Shown here one piece after another: positions 39,721 to 49,227 of a stretch of 64,000 nt of DNA. This stretch comes from Helicobacteraceae bacterium (GTDB lineage Bacteria > Campylobacterota > Campylobacteria > Campylobacterales > Sulfurimonadaceae). The position numbers and the translations under genes are program-made. Below the pieces are notes generated by a model, which was not told the DNA's origin, did not search any database, and saw only the letters and a program-made list of their open reading frames with translations. How positions within the stretch are numbered: position 1 is the stretch's first letter; each line of letters begins with the position of its first letter. The stretch covers positions 1-64,000 of the forward strand of contig JAMOSG010000036.1 in assembly GCA_027063225.1 (NCBI GenBank), in the 5' to 3' direction.

Positions 39721-40888
39721 AACAATCTTTATAGACCGCGAAGCTGCCTCTGCACTAGAGCTTGTAAAAGACAAACTTCTCTACCCTCTTACTGGTTTAA
39801 TGAACCAAAAAGAGAGTGAAGAGGTTTTACAAACTGGACTTATAAACAACAGAACTTTTCCTTTCCCTTTCATCCTTGCTCCCGCTGGAAAAAAAAATGA
39901 AACTATTTTACAAACACTCACTCAAGGTGAAGAGATAACTCTTATTTGTGAAAATGAGGAGTTTGCAACACTTATTGTAGATGAAGTATTTAAAATAGAC
40001 ACAAAAGCAAGAGTAAAACACCTCTATGGAACAGATGACTTAGCACACCCTGGAGTAGAAGCAACGCTAAAACGTTTAGGCTCTTATGCAGTAAGTGGCG
40101 AGTACACTATTGTAAACAAACAGCCAAACCAAAATGTAAAACTTATTCAAGATGCTAAAAACATCATTAATGCAAAACATACAACTGCAATTTTTATGGC
40201 AGCAAATCCACTCCACCGTGGGCATGAAAGGCTTATTCGCCAAACACTCGATAGAACAGATTTACTTGTTATATTTTTACTCAAACCATATGAAAACAAA
40301 AACTTAAGTTACGATTTACGTAAAGAGGCTTTGGAGTTTTTTATCCAAAACTATTTACCAAAGAATCGTGTTATTATTGTTCCTCTTGAAAACAGCTATA
40401 TTTTTGCAGGATTTAATGAGATTATAATAGATGCAATTGTTGCAAAAAACCATGGGTGTGATCGCTTAACAATTGGGCAAAACCATGCAGGGCTTGGAAT
40501 GTTTTACGATTGCAATTCCAACAAATCTATAATTGATCGTGTAACAAATGTAGATATCGAAATAGAAATAGCTAGTGAATATGTCTATTGTGATAAATGT
40601 ACAACACTTGTAAGTAAAGATACCTGTCCACATGGGCAACACCACCATATGTCTTACCATTCAGATTCTATTTTAGAGCTTTTAGAGATGGGAATAGTTC
40701 CACCTGCTGTGCTTATGCGTAGAGAGATTTCAGCGCATATTTTGGCAAAACTCTTTCCAAATAGATTTAAAAACTTAGAAAAACTCTACTACGACCTCTT
40801 CCCAACAGAGGGACTTTTAAAAGAGCATACATCAAAAGATTTTTATCTTAAACTTATGCAACTTTACCAAACTACTTCACTTACGTAA
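39698..40888 (+). CDS. ATP sulfurylase-like protein with altered sulfate-binding motifs
   Basis: The 396-residue protein has the sulfate adenylyltransferase fold: a PUA-like N-terminal region (PLTGLMNQKESEEVL), then the nucleotidyl motif with NPLHRGHE at 170-177, and C-terminal MRREISAHILAKLF. The two substrate motifs deviate. QxRNPxHRxHE reads MAANPLHRGHE (Gln and Arg lost) and GRDHAG reads GQNHAG at 260-265. A CxxC (298/301) with Cys310 and His312 probably binds zinc. The equivalent C. jejuni gene is in the same place. It may not use sulfate; the role is unresolved. It overlaps the regulator gene by 23 bases. Confidence 0.8.
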   Translation: MTSQRKNKTIFIDREAASALELVKDKLLYPLTGLMNQKESEEVLQTGLINNRTFPFPFILAPAGKKNETILQTLTQGEEITLICENEEFATLIVDEVFKIDTKARVKHLYGTDDLAHPGVEATLKRLGSYAVSGEYTIVNKQPNQNVKLIQDAKNIINAKHTTAIFMAANPLHRGHERLIRQTLDRTDLLVIFLLKPYENKNLSYDLRKEALEFFIQNYLPKNRVIIVPLENSYIFAGFNEIIIDAIVAKNHGCDRLTIGQNHAGLGMFYDCNSNKSIIDRVTNVDIEIEIASEYVYCDKCTTLVSKDTCPHGQHHHMSYHSDSILELLEMGIVPPAVLMRREISAHILAKLFPNRFKNLEKLYYDLFPTEGLLKEHTSKDFYLKLMQLYQTTSLT

Positions 40889-40901
40889 AAAAGGAAACAG
40901 A

Positions 40902-41405
40902 TTGAGAAAATTTTTTTTAACATTAGGTTTTAGCGGACTTAGCCCTATTGCTCCAGGAACTGTTGGTTCTTTAGTTTCACTTATTTTAGGTGTTTTTGTA
41001 CTTATCTACTTTGATGCTTATACACTTTTTTTAGCAGCAGCACTTATTAGTGTTGTAGCAGTAAAAGAGATAAACAAATATGAAACAATCACAAAAACAC
41101 ATGATGATAAAAGCATTGTTATAGATGAACTTGCAGGTATGTGGTTTGCACTAAGTGTTGCTCCAGCTATGGGTGTTGCACCAGATGAAATTTTAAACCT
41201 TAGCAATGGCTTTTTAATTCAAGTTATTTTAGCTTTTGCATTTTTTAGATACTTTGACATCACAAAACCTTCTATTATTGGAAGAATAGATAAACAAACA
41301 GAGGGTGGTGTTGGTGTAATGGGTGATGATATTATCGCAGGTTTTGCAGCGGGTATTGCTACAGCTCTTACTTGGCAAGGGATCCTTGCGTTAAATATTT
41401 TTTAG
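40902..41405 (+). CDS. pgpA: Phosphatidylglycerophosphatase A
   Basis: PgpA removes phosphate from phosphatidylglycerophosphate at the inner membrane. The 167-residue protein has the PgpA start (GFSGLSPIAPGTVGSLVSL), the active-site region VIDELAGMWFAL, and DIIAGFAAGIATALTW. Four membrane segments are likely. It starts at TTG with AAGGAAA upstream. It follows the ATP sulfurylase-like gene by 13 bases, as in C. jejuni. Confidence 0.92.
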   Translation: MRKFFLTLGFSGLSPIAPGTVGSLVSLILGVFVLIYFDAYTLFLAAALISVVAVKEINKYETITKTHDDKSIVIDELAGMWFALSVAPAMGVAPDEILNLSNGFLIQVILAFAFFRYFDITKPSIIGRIDKQTEGGVGVMGDDIIAGFAAGIATALTWQGILALNIF

Positions 41406-41413
41406 GCTAAAAA

Positions 41414-42061
41414 ATGACTTGGCAAGAGATTATCGAGGAGCAAAAAGAACAAGAGTATTTTAAAAAGCTCAAAGCGTTTATAGATGAACGCTATGAGCAA
41501 ACAACAGTTTACCCACCTAAAAATAAAATCTTTAATGCTTTTGCACTTTGCAAATATGAAAACTTAAAAGTGGTTATTTTAGGGCAAGACCCCTACCACC
41601 AACCAAACCAAGCACAAGGTTTAGCATTTTCTACCCCTAAAGAGATTAAAAACCCACCAAGTATGGTAAATATTTTTAAAGAGATAGAATCAGACTTAGG
41701 GCATCCCTCTAGTTGTTTAGATGGTGACTTAACGCCATGGGCAAAACAGGGAATTTTACTTATAAATGCAGTTTTAACAGTAGAAGACTCTAAACCACAA
41801 TCTCACCAAAACAAAGGGTGGGAGATTTTTACAGATAATATTATTCAGCATATTTCACAACATAAAGAGGGAATTGTTTTTTTACTGTGGGGCTCTTCTG
41901 CTATTAAAAAAGCAAAACTTATCGATGCTACAAAACACCATATTTTAACAGCACCCCACCCTAGTCCACTCTCTGCATATCGTGGTTTTTTTGGGTGTAA
42001 ACACTTCTCTATGACAAACCAAATCTTACAACAACAAAAAAAAGAGCCAATTATTTGGTAA
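41414..42061 (+). CDS. ung: Uracil-DNA glycosylase
   Basis: Ung removes uracil from DNA. The 215-residue family-1 enzyme has the catalytic VVILGQDPYHQPNQAQGLAF, the LLINAVLTV segment, and the C-terminal HPSPLSAYRGFFGCKHF loop. Length is normal. It starts 8 bases after pgpA. Confidence 0.96.
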   Translation: MTWQEIIEEQKEQEYFKKLKAFIDERYEQTTVYPPKNKIFNAFALCKYENLKVVILGQDPYHQPNQAQGLAFSTPKEIKNPPSMVNIFKEIESDLGHPSSCLDGDLTPWAKQGILLINAVLTVEDSKPQSHQNKGWEIFTDNIIQHISQHKEGIVFLLWGSSAIKKAKLIDATKHHILTAPHPSPLSAYRGFFGCKHFSMTNQILQQQKKEPIIW

Positions 42062-42070
42062 TTCACAAAG

Positions 42071-42091
42071 GTTGATTGACATAGACTCAAC
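42071..42091 (+). promoter_or_regulatory. HAIR-like HspR operator over the cbpA promoter
   Basis: GTTGATT (42071-42077), seven bases, then ACTCAAC (42085-42091) matches the HAIR consensus CTTGAGT-N7-ACTCAAG at 11 of 14 positions with the exact N7 spacing. It overlaps the -35 box of the cbpA-hspR promoter, the expected place for a repressor. Confidence 0.75.
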
Positions 42092-42105
42092 TCTTATGAT
42101 ATAAT
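42076..42105 (+). promoter_or_regulatory. Sigma-70 promoter of the cbpA-hspR operon
   Basis: TTGACA (42076-42081) and TATAAT (42100-42105) lie 18 bases apart, 35 bases before the cbpA ATG, whose ribosome site is AGGAGGAAG. Confidence 0.85.
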
Positions 42106-42139
42106 TGCACTTAGAAAATTAATCGTAGGAGGAAGAGAT

Positions 42140-43030
42140 ATGGCTAAATCATTATATGAAACACTCAAAGTCTCTGAAAATGCAACAGAATCAGAAATTA
42201 AAAAAGCTTACAGAAAACTCGCTCGTCAATACCATCCAGATGTTTGTAAAGAACCATCTTGTGAAGAAAAATTTAAAGAAATTAATGCAGCTTATGAAGT
42301 TTTAAGCGACCCGCAAAAAAAAGCACAATATGACCAAGTTGGTGATGGAATGTTTGGTGGTCAAAACTTCCATGACTTTTCACGTGCACAAGGTGGCAAT
42401 GTAGACTTAGATGAAATTTTACGTCAAATGTTCTCAGGTGGTGGCTTTGGTGGCAGCGCTGGAGGCTTTGGCGGTTTTGGAGGCGGTGGCTTTGGCGGAG
42501 GTGGTTTCCACCAAGAGTACCAAGAGCCAAATTTAGATATTGAAACAAGTGTTACAATCCCATTTAGTGTAGCAATTTTAGGGGGAACTCACTCTGTTTC
42601 AGTTAATGGTGAACGTTTCGATATTAAAATCCCAGCTGGTGTAAAAACTGGTGAAAAAATGCGTGTAAAAGGGAAAGGTCATGCACAAAATGGACGTGCT
42701 GGAGATCTATTTTTAAAAATTAATGTAGCAGATAATCCAGAATATACACGTGATGGTGATGACTTAACAAAAACATTTGATGTACCACTTTATGCGGCAC
42801 TCTTTGGTGGCAAAATTGCTATTCAAACACTAGAAAAAGAGATAAAACTCAAAGTTCCTCAAAATACTAAAAATGGACAAAGTTTCCGTGTTAAAGGTAT
42901 GGGTGCAACAAATAGAAAAACAAAACAAAGAGGTGATCTTTACTTAAAAGCAAATATTGTCCTTCCAAAAGTGGAAGAGTTAGATAGCGATTTAGTAGAG
43001 ATGATGAAAGAGAAACTTCCAAAGGAGTAG
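42140..43030 (+). CDS. cbpA: CbpA-type DnaJ co-chaperone
   Basis: The 296-residue protein has an N-terminal J domain with the HPD triad (YHPDVCKEPSCEEKF), a Gly/Phe-rich stretch (about 95-125), and the two C-terminal substrate-binding domains. The zinc-finger cysteines of true DnaJ are absent. It stimulates DnaK. An hspR gene follows after 3 bases, and an HspR-type operator overlaps the promoter. Confidence 0.93.
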   Translation: MAKSLYETLKVSENATESEIKKAYRKLARQYHPDVCKEPSCEEKFKEINAAYEVLSDPQKKAQYDQVGDGMFGGQNFHDFSRAQGGNVDLDEILRQMFSGGGFGGSAGGFGGFGGGGFGGGGFHQEYQEPNLDIETSVTIPFSVAILGGTHSVSVNGERFDIKIPAGVKTGEKMRVKGKGHAQNGRAGDLFLKINVADNPEYTRDGDDLTKTFDVPLYAALFGGKIAIQTLEKEIKLKVPQNTKNGQSFRVKGMGATNRKTKQRGDLYLKANIVLPKVEELDSDLVEMMKEKLPKE

Positions 43031-43033
43031 AAA

Positions 43034-43417
43034 ATGATTCACCAATATGATGAACCTGTTTATCTCATTAGTATTGTTGCAAAAATTTTAGATATCCACC
43101 CTCAGACACTTCGCCAATATGAGAGGGAAAACCTTATTCGTCCTTCACGCTCCAATGGGCGTGTAAGACTCTACTCACAACACGATATTGATCGTATTAA
43201 GCTTATTTTACGCCTTACTCGTGAACTTGGTGTAAATCTAGCTGGAGTTGATGTCATTTTACGTTTAAAAGAAAATATTGACCAACTAGAAAATGAAGTA
43301 GCTTCACTAAGACATGAGTTAGCACAAGCAAATAACAACCGCTCAGTTTCACCAGATAAAGCGCTTGTTACTAAAAAATCACTCTATGAGATGGTGATTT
43401 TTGAAGAGAAAAAGTAG
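43034..43417 (+). CDS. hspR: MerR-family heat shock regulator HspR
   Basis: The 127-residue protein has a MerR helix-turn-helix (LISIVAKILDIHPQTLRQYERENLIRP in two parts) and a coiled-coil dimer region with a final short tail. HspR represses chaperone operons by binding HAIR-type sites and responds to DnaK availability. A matching site overlaps the promoter of its own operon. Confidence 0.93.
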   Translation: MIHQYDEPVYLISIVAKILDIHPQTLRQYERENLIRPSRSNGRVRLYSQHDIDRIKLILRLTRELGVNLAGVDVILRLKENIDQLENEVASLRHELAQANNNRSVSPDKALVTKKSLYEMVIFEEKK

Positions 43418-43422
43418 TAGTT

Positions 43423-44718
43423 ATGTTAAAGAGTACCACACTCTTTGTAGGGGCGTTACTTTTAGTTGGTTGTAATGCCTCTTCAACACAACCGCACGAG
43501 GAGGAGATAACAACACAACCTCCAACCTATGAAGAAACTTCTCTTGAAGACTCTACTGCTATTACAACCTTAAATAACTTAAGAGAAAGTATAGGGCTAA
43601 ATAAACTCACACAAAACCAACTTCTTGATAACTCTGCACTCAATCATGCTACATATTTAAATGACAACAATCTTAGTGGACATATAGAAGAGGAGAATAA
43701 AGAAAGTTTTACAGGTATAAACCCTGTAGATAGAACAACCTATGTTGGATATAAAAGCCAAAAAATTTTAGAAAATGTTTCTGTAGGTCAAGAAGATGAA
43801 ACAGCTTCCATAGATGGACTAATGGGTGCTATTTATCATAGAATTGCTTTTTTAGCATTTGATATAGATGAGATTGGGTATGGAGATAAAAATAAACACT
43901 ATGTTTACAATATGGGAAATTCAAAACTCAATACTTTATGTGATAAAGAGAGTTTTGATGGTGTTGGAGTCTATTACACTAATGTTTGTAGTGATAAAGA
44001 TTTTAAAATAGAATATAATACTTATAACACTGCACTAAGTAGTGTTGCACTGGTAAATCCATCACTTATTGTTTATCCATATAATAATCAAACAAATGTA
44101 ACTCCTGTTTTTTATGAAGAATCTCCAGATCCACTACCAAACCAAAGTGTAAGTGCCATTCCAATAAGTGTTGCTTTTAATAGTTACGATTTTAATACCT
44201 CAAAACTTACAGTAGAAAACTTTGAACTACACAACCAAAAAGATGAATTACTTGAATTAGTTCTATTTGAAGATGGTGATTCAATATTAAAAGAAACAAA
44301 TGATATTAACCATGAGTTTTCACCTTTTGATTTTGCAATTTTTCCAAAACAAAGATTAGACTACAACACAACATACAGTGCACAATTCACATACACGTAT
44401 GATAACAAGAGTTTTACAAAAAAATGGAGTTTTACTACAAAATCGCTTCCTAATCTTATAACTTACAATAATGAAACACTTCATCTTAATCTTGCTACAC
44501 CATACTATGTGTATCTTAAACCATTAAATGAAAATGATACTATTGCACATATTAGTGTGCGTTGCTCTTACCAAAGTGGTGGAGATGTAGATATAGATAC
44601 TTCACTTCACGATCAAAATACAATAAAACTTGAAGTAAATGGAAGAGGTGTAGAGAGTTGTAGACTCTCTGTGTTAAAGAGTGATAACTCTACACAAGAT
44701 ATAGAGTTAGATTTTTAA
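43423..44718 (+). CDS. CAP-domain lipoprotein
   Basis: The 431-residue protein has a lipobox (LLLVGC, Cys at about 17) and a CAP/SCP domain from about residue 45. The domain is marked by NLRESIGLNKL, a helix with ALNHATYLNDNNLSGH (the conserved His), and ENVSVG. The second half (about 225-431) is beta-rich, Ig-like and of unknown family. CAP proteins of bacteria are secreted and of varied or unknown function. The stop overlaps the convergent AI-2E transporter gene by 4 bases. Confidence 0.82.
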   Translation: MLKSTTLFVGALLLVGCNASSTQPHEEEITTQPPTYEETSLEDSTAITTLNNLRESIGLNKLTQNQLLDNSALNHATYLNDNNLSGHIEEENKESFTGINPVDRTTYVGYKSQKILENVSVGQEDETASIDGLMGAIYHRIAFLAFDIDEIGYGDKNKHYVYNMGNSKLNTLCDKESFDGVGVYYTNVCSDKDFKIEYNTYNTALSSVALVNPSLIVYPYNNQTNVTPVFYEESPDPLPNQSVSAIPISVAFNSYDFNTSKLTVENFELHNQKDELLELVLFEDGDSILKETNDINHEFSPFDFAIFPKQRLDYNTTYSAQFTYTYDNKSFTKKWSFTTKSLPNLITYNNETLHLNLATPYYVYLKPLNENDTIAHISVRCSYQSGGDVDIDTSLHDQNTIKLEVNGRGVESCRLSVLKSDNSTQDIELDF

Positions 44719-45782
44719 CCTAAAAAATTTTTTACTCTCACATAATCAAAACGGGTTGGCTTTTTAGCCTCCCCTGTTCCTAAAAGTGTTGCTATCCATC
44801 TTGTATTTTTATTGTTATAAAACATAATTTTAAGCATAATAGTTAGTGGAATAGATAAAAACATACCAACTATCCCTAAAAGCCATCCCCAAAAAATCAA
44901 AGATAAAAAGACAACCAAACTAGAAAGACCTAGCCCTTTACCCATAACTTTTGGCTCAATAATAGAGCCTATAACAATATTTACAACTACATACACCACA
45001 ACAACTGCTGCAGCACTTAGTGGACCTAACTGCACAAGTGTTAAAAGCACTACGGGAAATGCTGCTATGATTGAGCCAATATTTGGAATAAAGTTAAATA
45101 AAAATGCAATCATTGCCCATAAGAATGGGTAATCTACACCAATAAACCAAAGAGCTATATAGATAATAAAACCAGTAAATGCAGAAATAACTGCTTTTAA
45201 AACCATATAATTTTTAATTTGAGAAAGGATTTTATCTAAATGTTTCAAAGATGTTTTATCTCTAAAAATAGAAGATAATTTATAGGAAAAATTATTTGAT
45301 TCTAAAAGCATAAAAATAACACTAAAAAAAACAACAAATCCATCACTAAAAATACCACCCATACTCTGCATAGCTTTAGTAGCAAAAGACATTATCTCTT
45401 TAGAGTTAAAAACTCCAGCTATATCATCACGCGAAATAGCTATACCAAACTCCTCTAAAAAAGAAGCGATATCTGCATAATAGATAAGCAGCTTTGTTGT
45501 GTAAGTTTCTATATTTGCGTTAAAACTATAAAGAGATGTTCCAACAAGTTTAGCAACACCTAGACCTAAAGCTATAAAAGTAACAAGAACAATCGTTAAA
45601 GAGATACTATCTGGAACATTATAACGAGAAAAAAAGTTGTAAAATGGATGTAAAATAATCGCTAAAAAGAGTGAAAGTAAAAAAGGTACAATCACAACAA
45701 AAGCAGCTTTAACCCCTGCAATAACAATAATAATACTCGCAAAAACAATAAAGAAATATCCTATTTGATGTTGTTCTTTCAC
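44715..45782 (-). CDS. AI-2E family transporter
   Basis: The 355-residue protein has about eight membrane segments and the family's characteristic middle (ALWFIGVDYPFLWAMIAFLFNFIPNIGS) and end (LIFWGWLLGIVGMFLSIPLTIMLKI) blocks. The family was first described for autoinducer export; substrates are generally unknown. The start overlaps the OppC-type gene by 4 bases. Confidence 0.85.
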   Translation of the reverse strand: MKEQHQIGYFFIVFASIIIVIAGVKAAFVVIVPFLLSLFLAIILHPFYNFFSRYNVPDSISLTIVLVTFIALGLGVAKLVGTSLYSFNANIETYTTKLLIYYADIASFLEEFGIAISRDDIAGVFNSKEIMSFATKAMQSMGGIFSDGFVVFFSVIFMLLESNNFSYKLSSIFRDKTSLKHLDKILSQIKNYMVLKAVISAFTGFIIYIALWFIGVDYPFLWAMIAFLFNFIPNIGSIIAAFPVVLLTLVQLGPLSAAAVVVVYVVVNIVIGSIIEPKVMGKGLGLSSLVVFLSLIFWGWLLGIVGMFLSIPLTIMLKIMFYNNKNTRWIATLLGTGEAKKPTRFDYVRVKNFLG

Positions 45783-46576
45783 TGTTGTACCTCTTTTTGA
45801 TTAAAAAGTTCTTGAAGATATGAAGCTATATTCATAAAACAAAATGTTACAAGAAAAATCATAAGTCCAGGAAAAAAGCTGACCCACCAAGCAATCTCTA
45901 TAACCTCTTTTCCACCATTTAAAATTGTTCCCCAACTCATTTGTGGAGGAACTATTCCAAGTCCCAAAAAACTAAGAGAAGACTCTGTTAAAATAGCACC
46001 ACCAATACCAAAAGTAAAACTCACTAAAAAAATAGGAGCTAAAAGTGGCGCATAATATTTAAAAAAGATTTTCGTTTTACTTACTTTTGCAATATTTAAA
46101 ATCTTAATAAAAGGTTGCTTCGTAATTTTGTAGCTATCAGAACGAATAAGCCGTGCTGTGGACATCCACCCTGTTATGGAGATAATAGCTATTAAAATAA
46201 ACACCGAAGCATCAACATACCCAACAAGTGCCAAAAGTAAAAAAAGTGTAGGAAATGTTAAAAATAAATCTACCACTATTACAAATATTTTATCGAAATA
46301 GCCTCTAAAATATCCAGCCATTACCCCATAAATAAGCCCAATTAAAGAGGCAATAAGTGCACTTGCAATCCCAATAACAAGTGAAACTTTTCCACCCTCT
46401 ATAACACGTGCTAAAATATCACGTCCAAGCCTATCTGTACCAAATGGGTGTTGTAATGAAGGCGAAAATAAAATAGAGTGAGGGTCTAATTCATAAGGGG
46501 AGAGAGTATAAAAATACTCTCCAAAAAAAGTGAGAAAAAATATAAAAAAAAGTAAGAAAAAACTTAACTTTGGCAT
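45779..46576 (-). CDS. ABC transporter permease, OppC/DppC type
   Basis: The 265-residue protein has six membrane segments and the ABC permease EAA-type loop. It opens with a hydrophobic start, then HPFGTDRLGRDILARVIEGG, a motif typical of the OppC/DppC subunit of peptide and nickel transporters. The matching OppB-type permease is at 62303-63265, 16 kb away, and no ATPase or binding protein is nearby. It lies downstream of flgK. Confidence 0.9.
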   Translation of the reverse strand: MPKLSFFLLFFIFFLTFFGEYFYTLSPYELDPHSILFSPSLQHPFGTDRLGRDILARVIEGGKVSLVIGIASALIASLIGLIYGVMAGYFRGYFDKIFVIVVDLFLTFPTLFLLLALVGYVDASVFILIAIISITGWMSTARLIRSDSYKITKQPFIKILNIAKVSKTKIFFKYYAPLLAPIFLVSFTFGIGGAILTESSLSFLGLGIVPPQMSWGTILNGGKEVIEIAWWVSFFPGLMIFLVTFCFMNIASYLQELFNQKEVQQ

Positions 46577-46578
46577 TA

Positions 46579-48465
46579 CTATTGTTTAATGCCTAATAGA
46601 GTTTGCATCATCTGATCAAGTGTTGTAATAACTTTTGCAGCAGCACTATAAGATGTTTGATATTTAATAAGATTTGTCATCTCCTCATCTACATTTACTT
46701 TAGATGTTGAGAAATATTCATTCTCGATTGTATTATATTGAGCAAGAATAGTATCACTTCTACGTATTGCAGAGTTTGTTGCAGTTCCAACATCTGTTGC
46801 AGTAACATCAAACATACCATAAGAAGTTACATTGTATGATTGTGTTCCAATCTCATAATCATATCTTTCAAATTGATGTTGTACCATATCTAATGCTAAA
46901 CTATTATCTCCAGCAACAGGTGTTTTACCAGCTTGAATAAATGTAGGATTTTCTTGATACTTGCTATGTAAAGCAATAGAATATGCACTATCTCCATCAA
47001 AATATCGATTTAACCCTAGTGCTCCTGCAAAGTTTGTTCCAGAATTAAAAGAGTCATCGGTTAAATTATCCTCTATTGCAAAAGTATATCCCTTCGACTC
47101 CGATAAAGGACCTATAGAAAGTTCTAGTCTTAATTCACCATTTTCTGCACGTGTAAAATTAAAACCATCTTTAAAATAATCATCTATATCATTTGTAGCA
47201 TTCGCATCTTTATTATCATCTTTTTGAGCTTTAATTTGCCCCTCAATAGAATCAGAGCCTGGTTCACCTGTCATAACGGTTGTATTTTCTAAATTAATCT
47301 CTCTTTGTGCTGCAACATTTCCTTCATTGTCATATACAATAAGGTTAAAAGAACCCTTATTTAAATTTAAATTTGTATTTAATAAAGCATCATTTTGATT
47401 AAAATCAACTGGATTAGATTGCATAAGAGTAGTTGGTGTTGCAGCATAAAGATTATTTGTAGATTCAATAAGACCTTTTGCAAAGGCATCTAATTCAGAA
47501 ACAGTTGTTTGAATTGTCCCATCTGTTGGCATTCCACTTGTTGAATCAACACTACCACCACGTAAATCTAGCATAGCACCAATTTTACCATCTCTAATTT
47601 TATCGTCAATTGGTATTAATTTTCCATCTTGTCTTTCATAAGAAAGCTCATAAAAACCATTAGAGTTTGTATTTCTATCTGCTCTAATTGGATGGTAAGA
47701 AGCACCATCTACAATATTAAATCCAGCAACACTAATGGAGTAACTTCCATTAACACTATTTGAAGCACTATCTACTTCAATATTTGAGCTCATTCCATCT
47801 TTATTTACTTTAGCACCAATTAAACGAGCTAAATCTTTTTCTAAAAGATTTCTTTTATCTCTTAAATCATTAGCTTCATAAGAACCAGCACTCTCTGCTA
47901 CATTAATAGAAACATTAATTTCTGAAATCTCTTTAGCAATAGAATTAACTTCATTGATACTTACAGCAAGATCATCATTAATTTGCATTTGTAAATTTGT
48001 TACTTGCTCTTGTGTTTGTTGTATATGTGTTGCTAACTGGTCCGTTTGCTCTGCTAATGCCACTTTTATAGCAGGATTTGTAGGGTTATCAGAAAAATCT
48101 TGCCATGAATTATAGTACTCTGCTAAATCACTTTTAACACCAACACCATCTATTTCAGGAAAGTAACTTGAAAGCTCCTCGAGTTTAGTTTGTACATAAT
48201 CTACATACTCTTTATCTGCAGCGATATCAGTATAACGTGTATAAACAAAATTGTCGAAAACTCTTTTAACGTCTGTAACTTCAGTACCATTTCCAACATT
48301 ACCTTTACTTGTTGAAATTGGTGTTGTAGAAGATGTCATAACACGTTGACGAGAATACCCTTCAACCTCAGCATTTGCAATATTATGTCCAGTTGTATCA
48401 ATACCAACTTGAGCAGCATTTAAGCCTGTATAGCCAGTACTAAGGGAATTAAAAATAGATGGCAT
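46579..48465 (-). CDS. flgK: Flagellar hook-filament junction protein FlgK (HAP1)
   Basis: FlgK joins the hook to the filament. The 628-residue protein has the typical ends: N-terminal STGYTGLNAAQVGIDTTGHN and IANAEVEGYSRQRV, and C-terminal helix NLIKYQTSYSAAAKVITTLDQMM. The middle is variable and Asp/Asn-rich. It is the last flagellar gene of the flgM-flgN-flgK run, which matches the C. jejuni order. Confidence 0.94.
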   Translation of the reverse strand: MPSIFNSLSTGYTGLNAAQVGIDTTGHNIANAEVEGYSRQRVMTSSTTPISTSKGNVGNGTEVTDVKRVFDNFVYTRYTDIAADKEYVDYVQTKLEELSSYFPEIDGVGVKSDLAEYYNSWQDFSDNPTNPAIKVALAEQTDQLATHIQQTQEQVTNLQMQINDDLAVSINEVNSIAKEISEINVSINVAESAGSYEANDLRDKRNLLEKDLARLIGAKVNKDGMSSNIEVDSASNSVNGSYSISVAGFNIVDGASYHPIRADRNTNSNGFYELSYERQDGKLIPIDDKIRDGKIGAMLDLRGGSVDSTSGMPTDGTIQTTVSELDAFAKGLIESTNNLYAATPTTLMQSNPVDFNQNDALLNTNLNLNKGSFNLIVYDNEGNVAAQREINLENTTVMTGEPGSDSIEGQIKAQKDDNKDANATNDIDDYFKDGFNFTRAENGELRLELSIGPLSESKGYTFAIEDNLTDDSFNSGTNFAGALGLNRYFDGDSAYSIALHSKYQENPTFIQAGKTPVAGDNSLALDMVQHQFERYDYEIGTQSYNVTSYGMFDVTATDVGTATNSAIRRSDTILAQYNTIENEYFSTSKVNVDEEMTNLIKYQTSYSAAAKVITTLDQMMQTLLGIKQ

Positions 48466-48480
48466 AGTAAAAGCTCCTAC

Positions 48481-48909
48481 TTATGCTCTAACTTCTAAGA
48501 AAGAAGGTCGTCTTGCAGCTACTTTTTCATAACCTTGCATCTCTATTGGTACAAGTTTTTCTAAAAAAGTATTATAAAGATTACTTACAGCTAAAACCAT
48601 TTTTGCATAACGTTTATTTACTTCATGCAAATTTGCTAATTCTACTTTTAATTCATCAAGAAGTTGATGTTGTTGAGATGTCAACAAGGAAGGAAGTTCT
48701 ATATTTGGATGAGACGCAATAAGCTGAGAAATCTCATAATCTATCATAGATTTTTTTGTTTCAAAGCTACTAATTTTTTCCTCTTTTAAAGATAGTCTTG
48801 AAAATTGAGTTTCATGCTTCGCCTCTTTTATATCATTTATATCAGATTCAGTTATTTCTATAAGCTCACGAAGATCTTTCAAAGCGCCTTGTAAATGATG
48901 AGACAACAT
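48481..48909 (-). CDS. flgN: FlgN-like flagellar export chaperone
   Basis: The 142-residue, almost wholly helical and charged protein lies between flgM and flgK. FlgN is the export chaperone of FlgK and FlgL and shows low sequence conservation, so assignment rests on size, helical content and position. The C. jejuni homologue has the same place. Confidence 0.78.
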   Translation of the reverse strand: MLSHHLQGALKDLRELIEITESDINDIKEAKHETQFSRLSLKEEKISSFETKKSMIDYEISQLIASHPNIELPSLLTSQQHQLLDELKVELANLHEVNKRYAKMVLAVSNLYNTFLEKLVPIEMQGYEKVAARRPSFLEVRA

Positions 48910-48933
48910 AATTTAACTCCTTAGTTTTTTGCA

Positions 48934-49149
48934 TTATAGAAGCAACTCATCTGCAATTTTTTGCGAAAGTGCTTCTAAATCTACTTTGTATTCTCCAGAA
49001 GTAATAGAATCTTTTACTCGATCTATTTTATTTTTGTCACCTTGTTGTGAAACCACAACATTTGATGAACGATTTACTTCTTTCGAATTTTGATTTGATG
49101 GTGAAGTATAACTACTTTTTACCATCGTATTTGTTGCATTTAATATCAT
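48934..49149 (-). CDS. flgM: Anti-sigma-28 factor FlgM
   Basis: The 71-residue protein has a disordered N terminus and a C-terminal sigma-28-binding part (DRVKDSITSGEYKVDLEALSQKIADELLL), typical of FlgM. It holds FliA inactive until the hook is complete. A sigma-28 promoter lies just upstream, so FliA controls its own inhibitor. Confidence 0.88.
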   Translation of the reverse strand: MILNATNTMVKSSYTSPSNQNSKEVNRSSNVVVSQQGDKNKIDRVKDSITSGEYKVDLEALSQKIADELLL

Positions 49150-49200
49150 CTTAATTATCCCTTTTTAATATTAATTAAATTAATAATTTAACCACATTAA

Positions 49201-49227
49201 ATATCGGATAAAATAAAAGAAACTTAA
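49201..49227 (-). promoter_or_regulatory. Sigma-28 (FliA) promoter of flgM-flgN-flgK
   Basis: On the minus strand TTAAGTTT (49227-49220) and, 11 bases on, TCCGATAT (49208-49201) match the FliA consensus TAAAGTTT-N11-GCCGATAA in order and spacing. It lies 52 bases before the flgM start, and the -35 overlaps the flgJ stop. Confidence 0.82.
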
